A stretch of DNA of 64,000 nt, taken from positions 101,875 through 165,874 of the forward strand of contig NZ_PJIQ01000006.1 in the NCBI RefSeq assembly GCF_002929745.1, written 5' to 3'. The stretch's first letter is position 1; each line of letters begins with the position of its first letter. The notes beneath the pieces were generated by a model, which did no database searches, was not told the DNA's origin, and saw only the letters and a program-made list of their open reading frames with translations. This document shows positions 18,701-28,774 of this stretch, one piece after another. The translations under genes and the position numbers were made by a program. This stretch comes from Arthrobacter sp. B1805. GTDB taxonomy: Bacteria; Actinomycetota; Actinomycetes; Actinomycetales; Micrococcaceae.

Positions 18701-19204
18701 ATGTCCTCGTCCGGTTTGTACAGCATCGACCTCACCTTGAACGACGGCAGCCGGACGACGTTCGGCGAGTTCCGCGGGCGCCCGGTACTCGTTGTGAACG
18801 TCGCGTCCCGGTGCGGTTTCACGCCGCAGTACGCGGGACTCGAGGCGCTGTACGGAAAGTACGCCGAGGAGGGACTGGTGGTCCTCGGGATGCCCTGCAA
18901 CCAGTTCATGGGCCAGGAACCGGGCAATGACGACGAGATCGCCGAGTTCTGCTCGACGACGTTCGGCGTGACGTTCCCACTCCTGACCAAGGGCGACGTG
19001 CGGGGAAGGGACCAGCACCCGCTGTACCAGCAGCTCACGACCTTCCGGAGCGGTATCCTGCCCGGCCTGGTCAAGTGGAACTTCGAGAAGTTCCTGGTGA
19101 ACCGCGACGGCGAGGTCGTAGGGCGCTTCGCCCCGACGGTGGAGCCGGACGCCCCTGAGCTCGTCGCGGCTGTCGAAGACGCCCTGGCGCGGCCTGCCGC
19201 CTGA
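18701..19204 (+). CDS. Glutathione peroxidase family protein
   Basis: A 167-residue thioredoxin-fold peroxidase. The peroxidatic cysteine is Cys38 in NVASRCGFTPQY; the catalytic-tetrad Gln is in GMPCNQFMGQEPG and the Trp in KWNFEKFLV. The active site is Cys, not selenocysteine, so the enzyme is probably thioredoxin-dependent, since actinobacteria generally lack glutathione. Start chosen at 18701 where the family N-terminus begins, with GGGAGAAACC upstream. It is divergent from the MpaB-like gene. Confidence 0.92.
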   Translation: MSSSGLYSIDLTLNDGSRTTFGEFRGRPVLVVNVASRCGFTPQYAGLEALYGKYAEEGLVVLGMPCNQFMGQEPGNDDEIAEFCSTTFGVTFPLLTKGDVRGRDQHPLYQQLTTFRSGILPGLVKWNFEKFLVNRDGEVVGRFAPTVEPDAPELVAAVEDALARPAA

Positions 19205-19244
19205 AGTGTGGCACTTGCCGCCTGAGGTGCCCGGCCCTGGGACT

Positions 19245-20165
19245 TCAGGCCAGGGTAGCCACGCAGCGGGCGAGGAAGGCGGCGCCCGCTTCCTCGTGGA
19301 CGAGATCGCCCTCGGTGATGACATCGTAGGGTTTCGCGGGGACTCCGTCCGCAGGCCGGACATCGACATGCGCGACGTCGAACCCCTGCTCGTGCAGGTA
19401 GTCCGCCATGGCGTAGTCGGTGCGGGAGTCGCCCACCGTCCGCCACGTACGGGGGATGTCCATCAGCGGTGCCACGAGGGTCAGGGCACGCTCGGCGCCG
19501 AGGTCCTTGCCGACCCGGATCGACTCGATGTCGGTGGAGATGATCGTCGGATCCACCCGGTATTCGATGTCACCGTTGCTGTCCGGTTCCTCACGGTCCA
19601 GCCGGCAGGCACCCATGTCATGGCTGTGCATGATGTCGAGGGCGTCCTCGTCGAAGGAGCGCTGGCCCTCGAGGTAATCGGCGTTGGTGGCACTCAGTGA
19701 CTGCTCGACCGAGACCATGGAGCGCTTCGTCTCGTCGAAGAACATGAGATGCGAGTATTTCTCCTCCACGAGGTCGCGCACATCGTCGGCGAAACTGGCC
19801 GGCAGTGCGAGCTCGCGGTCGACGAAGACCTTCCCGGCGCCGTCGGCCGTGAACGAGAACCACGTCGCACCCTTCTCGCAGACCGCGTGGAAAGTGACGC
19901 CGGCCGCGATGCCCGACGCCAGCATGGGCTCCATGACCTGCTTCCTGATGAAGTCGTCCGAGCGGCCCGTGTTGAACACGACGGGCCAGCCGGCCGCGGC
20001 GAGCCTGAGCAGGTCGGCGATGATGCCGGGAGGAACAGTCCGGGTCACCGGGCTTGCAACAGGGCCGTCGACGTCGAGCAGGAGACCCTGCACGGGGCGC
20101 CCCTGGGGGCGAACGGCAGGAGTCGGGGCGTCGGACAACAGGTCGATGGGGGAATCCGAAGGCAT
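19245..20165 (-). CDS. HAD superfamily phosphatase
   Basis: 306 residues. HAD motif I is LLLDVDGPV (nucleophile Asp and acid/base Asp of DxD, about 29-35), motif II is in FNTGRSDDFI and motif IV in TVGDSRTDYAMADYL, with a large cap (about 95-230). It belongs to the cap-type HAD group that includes sugar-phosphate phosphatases; no specific substrate can be assigned. Start at ATG 20165. It is divergent from ribokinase over 87 bases, so a sugar-phosphate role is plausible but not shown. Confidence 0.8.
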   Translation of the reverse strand: MPSDSPIDLLSDAPTPAVRPQGRPVQGLLLDVDGPVASPVTRTVPPGIIADLLRLAAAGWPVVFNTGRSDDFIRKQVMEPMLASGIAAGVTFHAVCEKGATWFSFTADGAGKVFVDRELALPASFADDVRDLVEEKYSHLMFFDETKRSMVSVEQSLSATNADYLEGQRSFDEDALDIMHSHDMGACRLDREEPDSNGDIEYRVDPTIISTDIESIRVGKDLGAERALTLVAPLMDIPRTWRTVGDSRTDYAMADYLHEQGFDVAHVDVRPADGVPAKPYDVITEGDLVHEEAGAAFLARCVATLA

Positions 20166-20252
20166 GCCCCCATTATGTTCCCGAGCAGCACGCACCTTCC
20201 ATTCGGGTCCGGTCCGAGCAGCGTACAAGCGGTACGTGGAAGACTGCCGAGC

Positions 20253-21167
20253 ATGAATACCTCGCCGGGCATCGTCGTCGTCGGGTCCATCAACGCGGAC
20301 CTCGTGATCGCCCTCGGACGGCACCCGCAGCCGGGTGAGACCGTGCTGGGCAGATCGATGACGGTCCTGCCCGGCGGCAAGGGTGCCAACCAGGCCGTCG
20401 CGGCGGCACTGCTCGGCGCCGGCGTGGCCATGATCGGTGGCGTCGGGGCTGACACCCACGCGGACGTCGCCCTCTCGGCTCTGACGGCCGCCGGCGTCGA
20501 CCTGCAGGCCGTTCGGCGGACAGATGGCGCTACCGGTGTCGCCGTCGTCCAGGTAGCCGACGACGGCGAGAACACCATCGTGGTGCTCCCCGGCGCGAAC
20601 GCCCAGGTCACCCCTGAGGTCGTCCTCGACTCGGCAGGTGCCATCCGCGGTGCTGCCGTCGTCGTCGTCCAGGGCGAGTTGCCCGCAGACGCGACCGAGG
20701 CCGCGGTGCGCTCGGCGTCCGGTCGCGTGATCATCAACCTGGCACCGGTGATACCTCTCGACCGGACGGTCCTCCTGCGCGCGGACCCCCTGGTCGTGAA
20801 CGAACACGAAGGAGCCCTGGTTCTGGGCCAGCTCGGGGGCGGTCCGGTGTCGGAGCACGAGGACATCATCGGGGCCCTCCTGGCTTGCGGAGTGAAGTCC
20901 GTGGTGATGACGCTCGGAGGGGCCGGTGCGCTGGTGTCCGACGGTGGGCCGGTCGGACATGTGCCCGCACCCCGCGTTCCCACCGTCGACACGACCGGAG
21001 CCGGTGACGCCTTCGTCGGTGCCCTGGCCGCGCGACTCGCGGATGGACAGCCCCTCGACGATGCCGTCCGGTTCGCCGTGAGGGTCGGCTCCTACGCCGT
21101 GCAGCGCCCTGGTGCACAGCCTTCCTACCCGGCGCTCGGGACCACGCTTCCCGACCTGCCGGCGTAA
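20253..21167 (+). CDS. rbsK: Ribokinase
   Basis: A 304-residue PfkB-family sugar kinase. Substrate motif VVGSINADLVI with PGGKGANQAVAAALLG near residue 40, and the catalytic/ATP motif DTTGAGDAFVGALAARLA near 250. Order and length fit ribokinase rather than fructokinase. No ribose transporter or rbsD is adjacent. Confidence 0.9.
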   Translation: MNTSPGIVVVGSINADLVIALGRHPQPGETVLGRSMTVLPGGKGANQAVAAALLGAGVAMIGGVGADTHADVALSALTAAGVDLQAVRRTDGATGVAVVQVADDGENTIVVLPGANAQVTPEVVLDSAGAIRGAAVVVVQGELPADATEAAVRSASGRVIINLAPVIPLDRTVLLRADPLVVNEHEGALVLGQLGGGPVSEHEDIIGALLACGVKSVVMTLGGAGALVSDGGPVGHVPAPRVPTVDTTGAGDAFVGALAARLADGQPLDDAVRFAVRVGSYAVQRPGAQPSYPALGTTLPDLPA

Positions 21168-21228
21168 CCATTAGGCCACGAGATGACGCCTCGACTGCCC
21201 CCGCGTTCCATTGGCCGGAGCAATTACC

Positions 21229-21234
21229 TAGGCT
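21229..21234 (+). promoter_or_regulatory. -10 hexamer six bases before a GTG start (leaderless candidate)
   Basis: TAGGCT is followed by six bases and then the GTG at 21241. There is no ribosome-binding sequence, so the mRNA probably starts at the start codon. Confidence 0.45.
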
Positions 21235-21240
21235 GTAGCA

Positions 21241-21540
21241 GTGATCTTCAAAGCAGTGAGTGACGGCCGGCCGTACCCGGACCATGGACACGTGACCCCC
21301 AAGGACTGGGCGGAAGTGCCTCCCCGGCAGGTGCGGCTCGACGAACTGGTGACCACCAAGACCACGCTCGACCTCGAAGCACTGCTGGCCGAGGACTCGA
21401 CGTTCTTCGGCGATCTCTTCCCCCACGTGGTGCAGTGGAACGACGTGATGTACCTCGAGGACGGCCTGCACCGCGCCGTACGGACCGCGCTGCACCAGCG
21501 AACCATCCTGCACGCGAGAGTCCTCGTGCTCAATGAGTGA
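21241..21540 (+). CDS. Small conserved actinobacterial protein (sometimes labelled VapB-type antitoxin)
   Basis: 99 residues starting GTG (MIFKAVSDGRPYPDHG). The family is well conserved in actinobacteria: PPRQVRLDELVTTKTTLDLEALLAEDSTFFGDLFPHVVQW. Automatic annotation sometimes calls it a VapB antitoxin, but no PIN-domain toxin is adjacent; instead it overlaps a LytR_C protein by eight bases. I treat the function as unknown. Confidence 0.75.
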   Translation: MIFKAVSDGRPYPDHGHVTPKDWAEVPPRQVRLDELVTTKTTLDLEALLAEDSTFFGDLFPHVVQWNDVMYLEDGLHRAVRTALHQRTILHARVLVLNE

Positions 21541-22204
21541 GGAGGAATCCTCGCGCCGTCAGCGGGCGGAGGCGAAGCGTGATCCGACCGAGTGGCACGG
21601 CCACCGCATCGTCACCGAGACGGACCTCGGCGCGGTGTTCGAGGAGGACGACGCCGCACGCCGGCACCGTGCGTCGATGCGCAGGGTGCGGCACGGCGTC
21701 GTCCTTGTGCTGCTGATCGGGCTCCTGGCCGCGGCCGCCTACGTGGCGTTGGGAATCGCGCGGGGCGAGATCAGCGTCGGCGCCTCCGAGCCGACCCCCA
21801 CCCCGACCTCCACCTGCCCTGCCGGCCCCTTCGACTACCAGGACCCGAGCGCGATCACGGTCAATGTCTACAACGGCACGACCATCGACGGGCTCGCGGG
21901 AACGGCAGCCGCCCAGTTGAGGGAACGCGCCTTCGCGGTCAGCGAGATCGGGAACAGGGAGGGCGGTCCCACGGGGGCCACCGCGTTCATCATCTCGGGG
22001 CAGGCCGGACGGGCCAATGCCTTCACGGTGCAGCGCACCATTCCCGACTCCCTGTACGTCGCCGACGAACGCGAGGACCGGACCGTCGACGTCGTGCTCG
22101 GTTCCACCTACGCGGGCATTATCCCGCCCGAGGGCCTCGACATCACGCCGGCCGGGCTGGCGTGCGCCCTGGAGGAAGGCGCGACACCGGCCGCCGCTCC
22201 CTGA
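21533..22204 (+). CDS. Membrane-anchored LytR C-terminal domain protein
   Basis: 223 residues: a charged cytoplasmic N-terminus (1-60), one transmembrane helix (GVVLVLLIGLLAAAAYVALGI, about 60-80), a Thr/Pro linker, and an extracellular LytR_C-like domain beginning ITVNVYNGTTIDGLAGTAAAQL. LytR_C domains accompany LCP wall-polymer ligases but here occur without the LCP catalytic domain. The ATG overlaps the preceding gene by eight bases. Confidence 0.85.
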   Translation: MSEEESSRRQRAEAKRDPTEWHGHRIVTETDLGAVFEEDDAARRHRASMRRVRHGVVLVLLIGLLAAAAYVALGIARGEISVGASEPTPTPTSTCPAGPFDYQDPSAITVNVYNGTTIDGLAGTAAAQLRERAFAVSEIGNREGGPTGATAFIISGQAGRANAFTVQRTIPDSLYVADEREDRTVDVVLGSTYAGIIPPEGLDITPAGLACALEEGATPAAAP

Positions 22205-22229
22205 CGGGTCCGGGCAGCGGGGGCGGAAC

Positions 22230-22829
22230 TCAGGCGCGGTTCCTGAGCGCGCGACGGCGGACGACCAGGGGATAGACGACCCAGAGCAGGACGACCACCA
22301 GCAGCAGTGCGCCCGCGACGACCAGGCCCGCCGCCCGGTTCACCACGAGGTCGAAGATGAGCCAGGCCGTGCCGGCGAGCACCAACCCCACGAGGGCCGT
22401 CGTCGCCCGGATGATCGCGGCGGTGTGCTGCACGAGGGTCGCCTTTACGCGCAGGCCGAACAGCACTCGGTGCATGTTGACCGAGGACAGCACCAGGGTC
22501 GTGATCAGCGCCGAGAGGCAGACCAGGCACAGGTACACGGTCACCTGCACCTCGTCCAGTTCGTCGAACCGGCTCTGGAACGGCAGGGTCAGCAGGAACC
22601 CGGTCAGGATCTGGATACCGGTCTGCATCACGCGCAGCTCCTGGAGGAGCTCCTGCCAGTTGCGATCGAGGCGCTGGTTGCGGCTCTCGCCGCGACCGTC
22701 GTCGTCGATGTCCTGAGGGAGGAGACCCGCGCCGACCGGGCCCGTGCGGCCTGTGCCGACAGGGCGTTCGCCGACGGGGTTCGTCGGGGACGCGGCGCCG
22801 TCGCTGGTCGGAGTTGTTCCGGTGCTCAT
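22230..22829 (-). CDS. Four-helix membrane protein (DUF6328-like)
   Basis: 199 residues with a disordered Thr/Gly-rich N-terminus (1-55), a conserved amphipathic region RNWQELLQELRVMQTGIQIL and hydrophobic segments around ILTGFLLTLPF, YLCLVCLSALITTLVL, TALVGLVLAGTAWLIF and VVAGALLLVVVLLWVVYPL. The DUF6328 name is from memory. Function unknown. It is the last gene of the TetR-headed operon, 19 bases after the pyridoxine/HMP kinase. Confidence 0.75.
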   Translation of the reverse strand: MSTGTTPTSDGAASPTNPVGERPVGTGRTGPVGAGLLPQDIDDDGRGESRNQRLDRNWQELLQELRVMQTGIQILTGFLLTLPFQSRFDELDEVQVTVYLCLVCLSALITTLVLSSVNMHRVLFGLRVKATLVQHTAAIIRATTALVGLVLAGTAWLIFDLVVNRAAGLVVAGALLLVVVLLWVVYPLVVRRRALRNRA

Positions 22830-22848
22830 CGTGGACCTGGCCCGTCCG

Positions 22849-23676
22849 TCAGCTCGACGACCGGGCGCCTCCCTGCCAGACGGCGTCGAAGGGAGCGCTC
22901 GAGGCCACCCGGTTCCGGATCCCCTCGGTGACGAACTGCTTCGCGGTGCGGGCGGCGTCCAGCGGGGACGCACCCTTGGCGAGCTCCGCGGCGATCGCGG
23001 CCGCGAGTGTGCAGCCTGCGCCGCTGACGGCGACGTCGCCGACCTTGGGCGCTGAGAGTACCTCGAGCGTGTCGCCGTCGAAGTAGACGTCCACCGCGTC
23101 CGGGCCCTCGATGCGCACGCCACCCTTGGCCAGGACGACGGCGCCGCTCTGCCGGTAGATGATGCGCGCCGCTTCCTTGAGGTCCTCCAGGGACTCGATG
23201 GTCGTCCCGGAGAGTGATTCCGCCTCGAAGTGGTTCGGGGTCACGAAGGTGGCCAGGGGAAGGATGTTCGCCTTGAGTGCCTGGTCCGTGTCCAGCGCGG
23301 CCCCGGGCTCCTGCCCCTTGCAGATAAGGACCGGATCGAGGACGACGTTGTCCCACTCCTGCGCCTTCAGCGCAGTGGCGACCGTGTCGATGGTGGCGGG
23401 GGTGCCGAGCATCCCCAGCTTGACGGTCCGGAGCGGGTAGCAGGACTGGATCGCCTCGAGCTGGTCGGCGATGACCTGCTGGTCCACGGGGACGAAGCGG
23501 TGCTGCCACTGGTTCTTCGGATCGAAGGAGACGATGCAGGTCAGGGCCACGATGCCGTAGACGCCGAGTTCCTGGAACGTCTTGAGATCGGCCTGGGCTC
23601 CTGCTCCACCGGTGGCCTCGGAGCCGGCGATGGTCAGGGTGACGGCGGGGGAGGTAGGGGTCTGGATGTCGGACAT
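22849..23676 (-). CDS. ThiD-fold kinase, probably PdxK-type pyridoxine kinase
   Basis: 275 residues of the ribokinase-like ThiD family. Substrate motif GSEATGGAGAQADLKTFQELGVYG and C-terminal catalytic motif SGAGCTLAAAIAAELAKG. The segment ALTCIVSFDPKNQWQHRF resembles Bacillus PdxK (pyridoxine kinase of ThiD ancestry) more than HMP-P kinases. No other thiamine genes are nearby, so I favour vitamin B6 salvage, but the ThiD activity cannot be excluded. It starts four bases after the epimerase stop. Confidence 0.8.
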   Translation of the reverse strand: MSDIQTPTSPAVTLTIAGSEATGGAGAQADLKTFQELGVYGIVALTCIVSFDPKNQWQHRFVPVDQQVIADQLEAIQSCYPLRTVKLGMLGTPATIDTVATALKAQEWDNVVLDPVLICKGQEPGAALDTDQALKANILPLATFVTPNHFEAESLSGTTIESLEDLKEAARIIYRQSGAVVLAKGGVRIEGPDAVDVYFDGDTLEVLSAPKVGDVAVSGAGCTLAAAIAAELAKGASPLDAARTAKQFVTEGIRNRVASSAPFDAVWQGGARSSS

Positions 23677-23680
23677 CTCC

Positions 23681-24616
23681 CTAGTGTGCCCGAAGCGGCT
23701 CCCGAGCGCCTGCACCGCCGGGGGCGAGGATGTCGTCGAGCGCCGGGCCCAGCGTGGGGTAGGTGAAGGTGAATCCGGCGTCGACCAGCTTGCTCGGCGA
23801 CACCCAGCGGCTCTTCAGGACCAGTTCGGCCTCTGTGCGGATGACCAGTCCGCCGAGGTCGAGGAGCCAGGCGGGAGTGGGAAGCCCGGCCGGCACGGAA
23901 AGGCGCTGCCGTATCGCCGCCATGAGTTCTGCGTTCGTCACCACCCCTGGGGCAGCGACGTTGACGGGTCCGCTGAGCGACGGGGCCTGCGCGACGAGTA
24001 CGATCGCGCGGAACAGGTCGTCCAGGTGGACCCAGCTGAATTTCTGCGTGCCCGCGCCCATTCGGCCACCGAGTCCGATCCGGGCCAGGTTCACCAGGGG
24101 CCTCATCACGCTGCCGCCGCCCAGCACGATCGAGATGCGCAACGCCACCCTGCGTACGTCCGGGACATCGGCATCGGCGAGCGCCTGCTCCCACGCCCGC
24201 GCCACGGAGACCGAGAAGCCGGTGCCCAGTTCGCCGTCGTCCTCCGTCTGGGGCCTGTCCATCGCATGACGATAGATGGTGCCGGTGCTGGAGTTGATCC
24301 ACACCGGCGGAGGCGCGCCGCCACCCGCCCGGCACAGTGCGAGGGCGCGGCCGAGCTCCTCCGTCGTGCCGACGCGGGAGGAGAAGATGGCGTCGGCGTT
24401 TCGCTTGTTGTAGCGGCAGTTCACGCTACGGCCGGCAAGGTTGACGAGGAGGTCCGCGCCGTCGAGGACCTCGGCGATGGCGGCCGTATCGCCCCAGACC
24501 GCGGAACCCGAGCGCCCGATCGTCCTCACCTGCACCCCGGCTTCCGTGAACCGGCGGACGAGGTGGGAGCCGATGAACCCGGACGCTCCGGCGATGGAGA
24601 CCCTGGTGATGTTCAT
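23681..24616 (-). CDS. SDR39U1/TIGR01777-type epimerase
   Basis: 311 residues of the extended SDR class. The nucleotide site is IAGASGFIGSHLVRRF at the N-terminus; the typical SVARAWEQAL and FSWVHLDDLFRAIV segments follow. The family is widespread and of uncertain substrate. The canonical YxxxK is not conserved in this subfamily. The ATG overlaps the upstream membrane gene stop by four bases. Confidence 0.88.
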   Translation of the reverse strand: MNITRVSIAGASGFIGSHLVRRFTEAGVQVRTIGRSGSAVWGDTAAIAEVLDGADLLVNLAGRSVNCRYNKRNADAIFSSRVGTTEELGRALALCRAGGGAPPPVWINSSTGTIYRHAMDRPQTEDDGELGTGFSVSVARAWEQALADADVPDVRRVALRISIVLGGGSVMRPLVNLARIGLGGRMGAGTQKFSWVHLDDLFRAIVLVAQAPSLSGPVNVAAPGVVTNAELMAAIRQRLSVPAGLPTPAWLLDLGGLVIRTEAELVLKSRWVSPSKLVDAGFTFTYPTLGPALDDILAPGGAGAREPLRAH

Positions 24617-25056
24617 TGCACGCGGACCAGCTTCCAGACACTGGCGCGGGCGAGGGCACCCGCACCTCCGATGATGAGGGCGGTGGGCACACTGTCCCGC
24701 AGGACGGTGGAGGGGGACAGCAGGGTGGTGATGAGGAACGCAGCCACGGTGAATGCCAGGAAGAAGACCACGACATGGATCCACTGGCGACGCACCGGGC
24801 GCAGCAGGAGCCCCAGCACTATCCCGAGCGGCAGCCCCGTGACCAGCCCGACGCCGAGGCCGTACCACAGGGCCAGGAGGAAGACCGCGGGCGCCTGGAT
24901 CCCCCACGTCGAGGCGAACGCGAGGGCGAGGACGGTGAGTCCCACGAGGAAGCCGACGACGACCGCGCCGGGACCGAACGTCACGTGATGACGGGCCGTC
25001 CGTCGGCCGACCTCGTCCGGTGTCTCGTCGTCCGGCGTCCCGCTCGCCGCGCTCAC
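24613..25056 (-). CDS. Four-helix membrane protein, unknown function
   Basis: 147 residues, GTG start. Four hydrophobic segments: AVVVGFLVGLTVLALAFA, VFLLALWYGLGVGLVTGLPLGIVLG, WIHVVVFFLAFTVAAFLITTL and VPTALIIGGAGALA. No recognisable domain. It sits seven bases after the tetR stop and overlaps the epimerase, so it is probably regulated by the TetR protein. Confidence 0.72.
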   Translation of the reverse strand: MSAASGTPDDETPDEVGRRTARHHVTFGPGAVVVGFLVGLTVLALAFASTWGIQAPAVFLLALWYGLGVGLVTGLPLGIVLGLLLRPVRRQWIHVVVFFLAFTVAAFLITTLLSPSTVLRDSVPTALIIGGAGALARASVWKLVRVQ

Positions 25057-25063
25057 TGCCGCC

Positions 25064-25729
25064 TCATTGCCGTGTCCCGTGTATCAGCTGCACGATGTCC
25101 TCGACGATCTTCCTGACGACGGGAAGGCGGGAGAGGATGACGAGCCTGGAGATCAGTGGTGCAGCCCGATCGATGAGGCGCCGGGTGCGCTCCTGGTGAG
25201 GCGAGGAGTCATACACCCAGAAGAGGGTGACGGCCATGTAGGCGTACCAGAGGAGTTCCGGGAGATCGTCACGGATGGCGAGGGGCGGCTGCGGCCTCGA
25301 CAGGCCGACGGCCTGCCGGAACAGCGAGATGGCTCTCGCGCGAGCCACGGCCGACTCGCTGCCGAAGGGGCTTGTGGTCGCCGACGGCCTGATGGCGATA
25401 CTGATGAAGTTCGAGCCGAAGTCGTGGTACGGCCCCATGACGTCGATGCCGGTGTTCAGGACCACCTTCAGGAGCTCGCCGAGGTTCTGTCCTTCGCGCA
25501 GAAGCGGCAGGGCACGGCTCCGGTGCTCCTCCTGCAGGCTCCGGTAGAGCTCGTGGACGAGGTCGTCCTTCGAGGCGAAGTAGTAGTAGGCGCTCCCGGT
25601 GGAGACGTTGGCGGCCGTCGCGATGGCCCGCATCGTGGTCTTCTCGTAGCCGATCTCGCGGAACAACCGCAGCGCGGTCGAGACCAGCAACTCACGGGTC
25701 GCTTCGCTCTTCGCGGTCGGCGTCGGCAT
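25064..25729 (-). CDS. TetR family transcriptional regulator
   Basis: 221 residues. The N-terminal helix-turn-helix is classic: EIGYEKTTMRAIATAANVSTGSAYYYFASKDDLV (about 25-58). The C-terminal ligand domain is unassigned. It heads a run of five same-strand genes (to 22230) with spacings of -4 to 19 bases. Paired palindromes 12-58 bases upstream (25743-25787) suggest self-repression. Confidence 0.93.
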   Translation of the reverse strand: MPTPTAKSEATRELLVSTALRLFREIGYEKTTMRAIATAANVSTGSAYYYFASKDDLVHELYRSLQEEHRSRALPLLREGQNLGELLKVVLNTGIDVMGPYHDFGSNFISIAIRPSATTSPFGSESAVARARAISLFRQAVGLSRPQPPLAIRDDLPELLWYAYMAVTLFWVYDSSPHQERTRRLIDRAAPLISRLVILSRLPVVRKIVEDIVQLIHGTRQ

Positions 25730-25742
25730 CGGGCTCCTTTTC

Positions 25743-25787
25743 GAACGTGTTCAGTTGGAAGTGTAACCCGGATTTGAACGCGTTCAA
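25743..25787. promoter_or_regulatory. Paired operator palindromes of the TetR regulator
   Basis: A perfect 14-base palindrome TTGAACGCGTTCAA (25774-25787) and a near copy GAACGTGTTC (25743-25752) share the GAACG-N-GTTC core. Their centres are 33 bases apart, about three helical turns, and they lie directly before the tetR start at 25729. The position between tetR and the tgt stop makes tetR itself the target. Confidence 0.65.
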
Positions 25788-25805
25788 CACGGTGCTCTGC
25801 GGCCA

Positions 25806-28003
<2,198 letters not shown>

Positions 28004-28097
28004 GCCAACCTCTGCAAGGAGCCCCCTGGATGTCCGCCTACCCCAGCGCGCTCGTACCACCTACGGTAACGCCGGGGGGCACCCGTCCCCACGCCGA

Positions 28098-28637
28098 CTA
28101 GCGGCCCCAGCCTGCGTGGGCGAGGGCCTGACGGAGAAGATCGGCCCGTCCACCCGAGAACTCGGCCTGGATGGAAGGGCTCAGCGCCTCCGAGGGAGTC
28201 AGCCAGGACAGTTCGAGGGCGTCCTGGCGCGGATCGCACTCGCCGGTCACCGGAATAATGTACGCGAGGGCCACGGCGTGCTGGCGGTCGTCCGTCAGAC
28301 CGGTCTCGGAGGGGGACGGGAAGTACTCGGCGATCGTGAAGGGCAGAGGCGACGGCGCCAACTGCGGCAATGCCAGCGGGCCGAGATCCTTCTCCAGATG
28401 CCGCAGGAGCGCCGCACGGATGGTCTCCCGATACATGACGCGGCCGGAGACGAACGTCCGAACCATCTCGCCCTGCTCGTTCGCCTGCAGCAGCAACCCC
28501 ACCTCGTTGACGTACCCGAGGGCATCGCACCGAACGGGAATCGCCTCGACGTAGACCATCGGAAGGCGGCGGCGGGCCTCGTACAGGTCATCTTCGGAGA
28601 GCCAGCCCGGATTGGGGTCAGGGGTGCGTACGTTCAT
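28098..28637 (-). CDS. Nudix-like protein (DUF4916)
   Basis: 179 residues. The fold region resembles Nudix hydrolases but the box is degenerate: SGRVMYRETIRAALLRHLEKDLGP keeps the ET and LEKDLG positions but lacks the usual REhxEExG glutamates. Actinobacterial relatives are called DUF4916. Catalytic activity is doubtful. A TATAAA hexamer ends nine bases before the ATG. Confidence 0.75.
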   Translation of the reverse strand: MNVRTPDPNPGWLSEDDLYEARRRLPMVYVEAIPVRCDALGYVNEVGLLLQANEQGEMVRTFVSGRVMYRETIRAALLRHLEKDLGPLALPQLAPSPLPFTIAEYFPSPSETGLTDDRQHAVALAYIIPVTGECDPRQDALELSWLTPSEALSPSIQAEFSGGRADLLRQALAHAGWGR

Positions 28638-28646
28638 ACCCCCAGT

Positions 28647-28652
28647 TTTATA
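28647..28652 (-). promoter_or_regulatory. -10 hexamer of the Nudix-like gene
   Basis: TATAAA on the minus strand, nine bases upstream of the ATG at 28637, in an otherwise GC-rich stretch. The mRNA would have no or a very short leader. Confidence 0.4.
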
Positions 28653-28730
28653 GCAGACCCCGCCATCGGAGCGGGCGGCGCGCTGCTCTTCGGCCCGTGG
28701 CTGAATCCGATCTGCCGCGGACGTGCGGTC

Positions 28731-28774
28731 CGGTCACTGCCCGGTCACTGCCCGGTCACTGCCCGGTCACTGCT
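28731..28774. repeat. Four 11-base tandem repeats at the end of the VOC gene
   Basis: CGGTCACTGCC occurs four times in a row (the last copy ends in T). The stop codon of the VOC-family gene (28767-28769) lies within the last copy, so loss or gain of a unit would not change the protein. Confidence 0.85.

Noticed and set aside
21241..21540. Toxin-antitoxin module
   Set aside because: No PIN, RelE or MazF-type partner is adjacent on either side.
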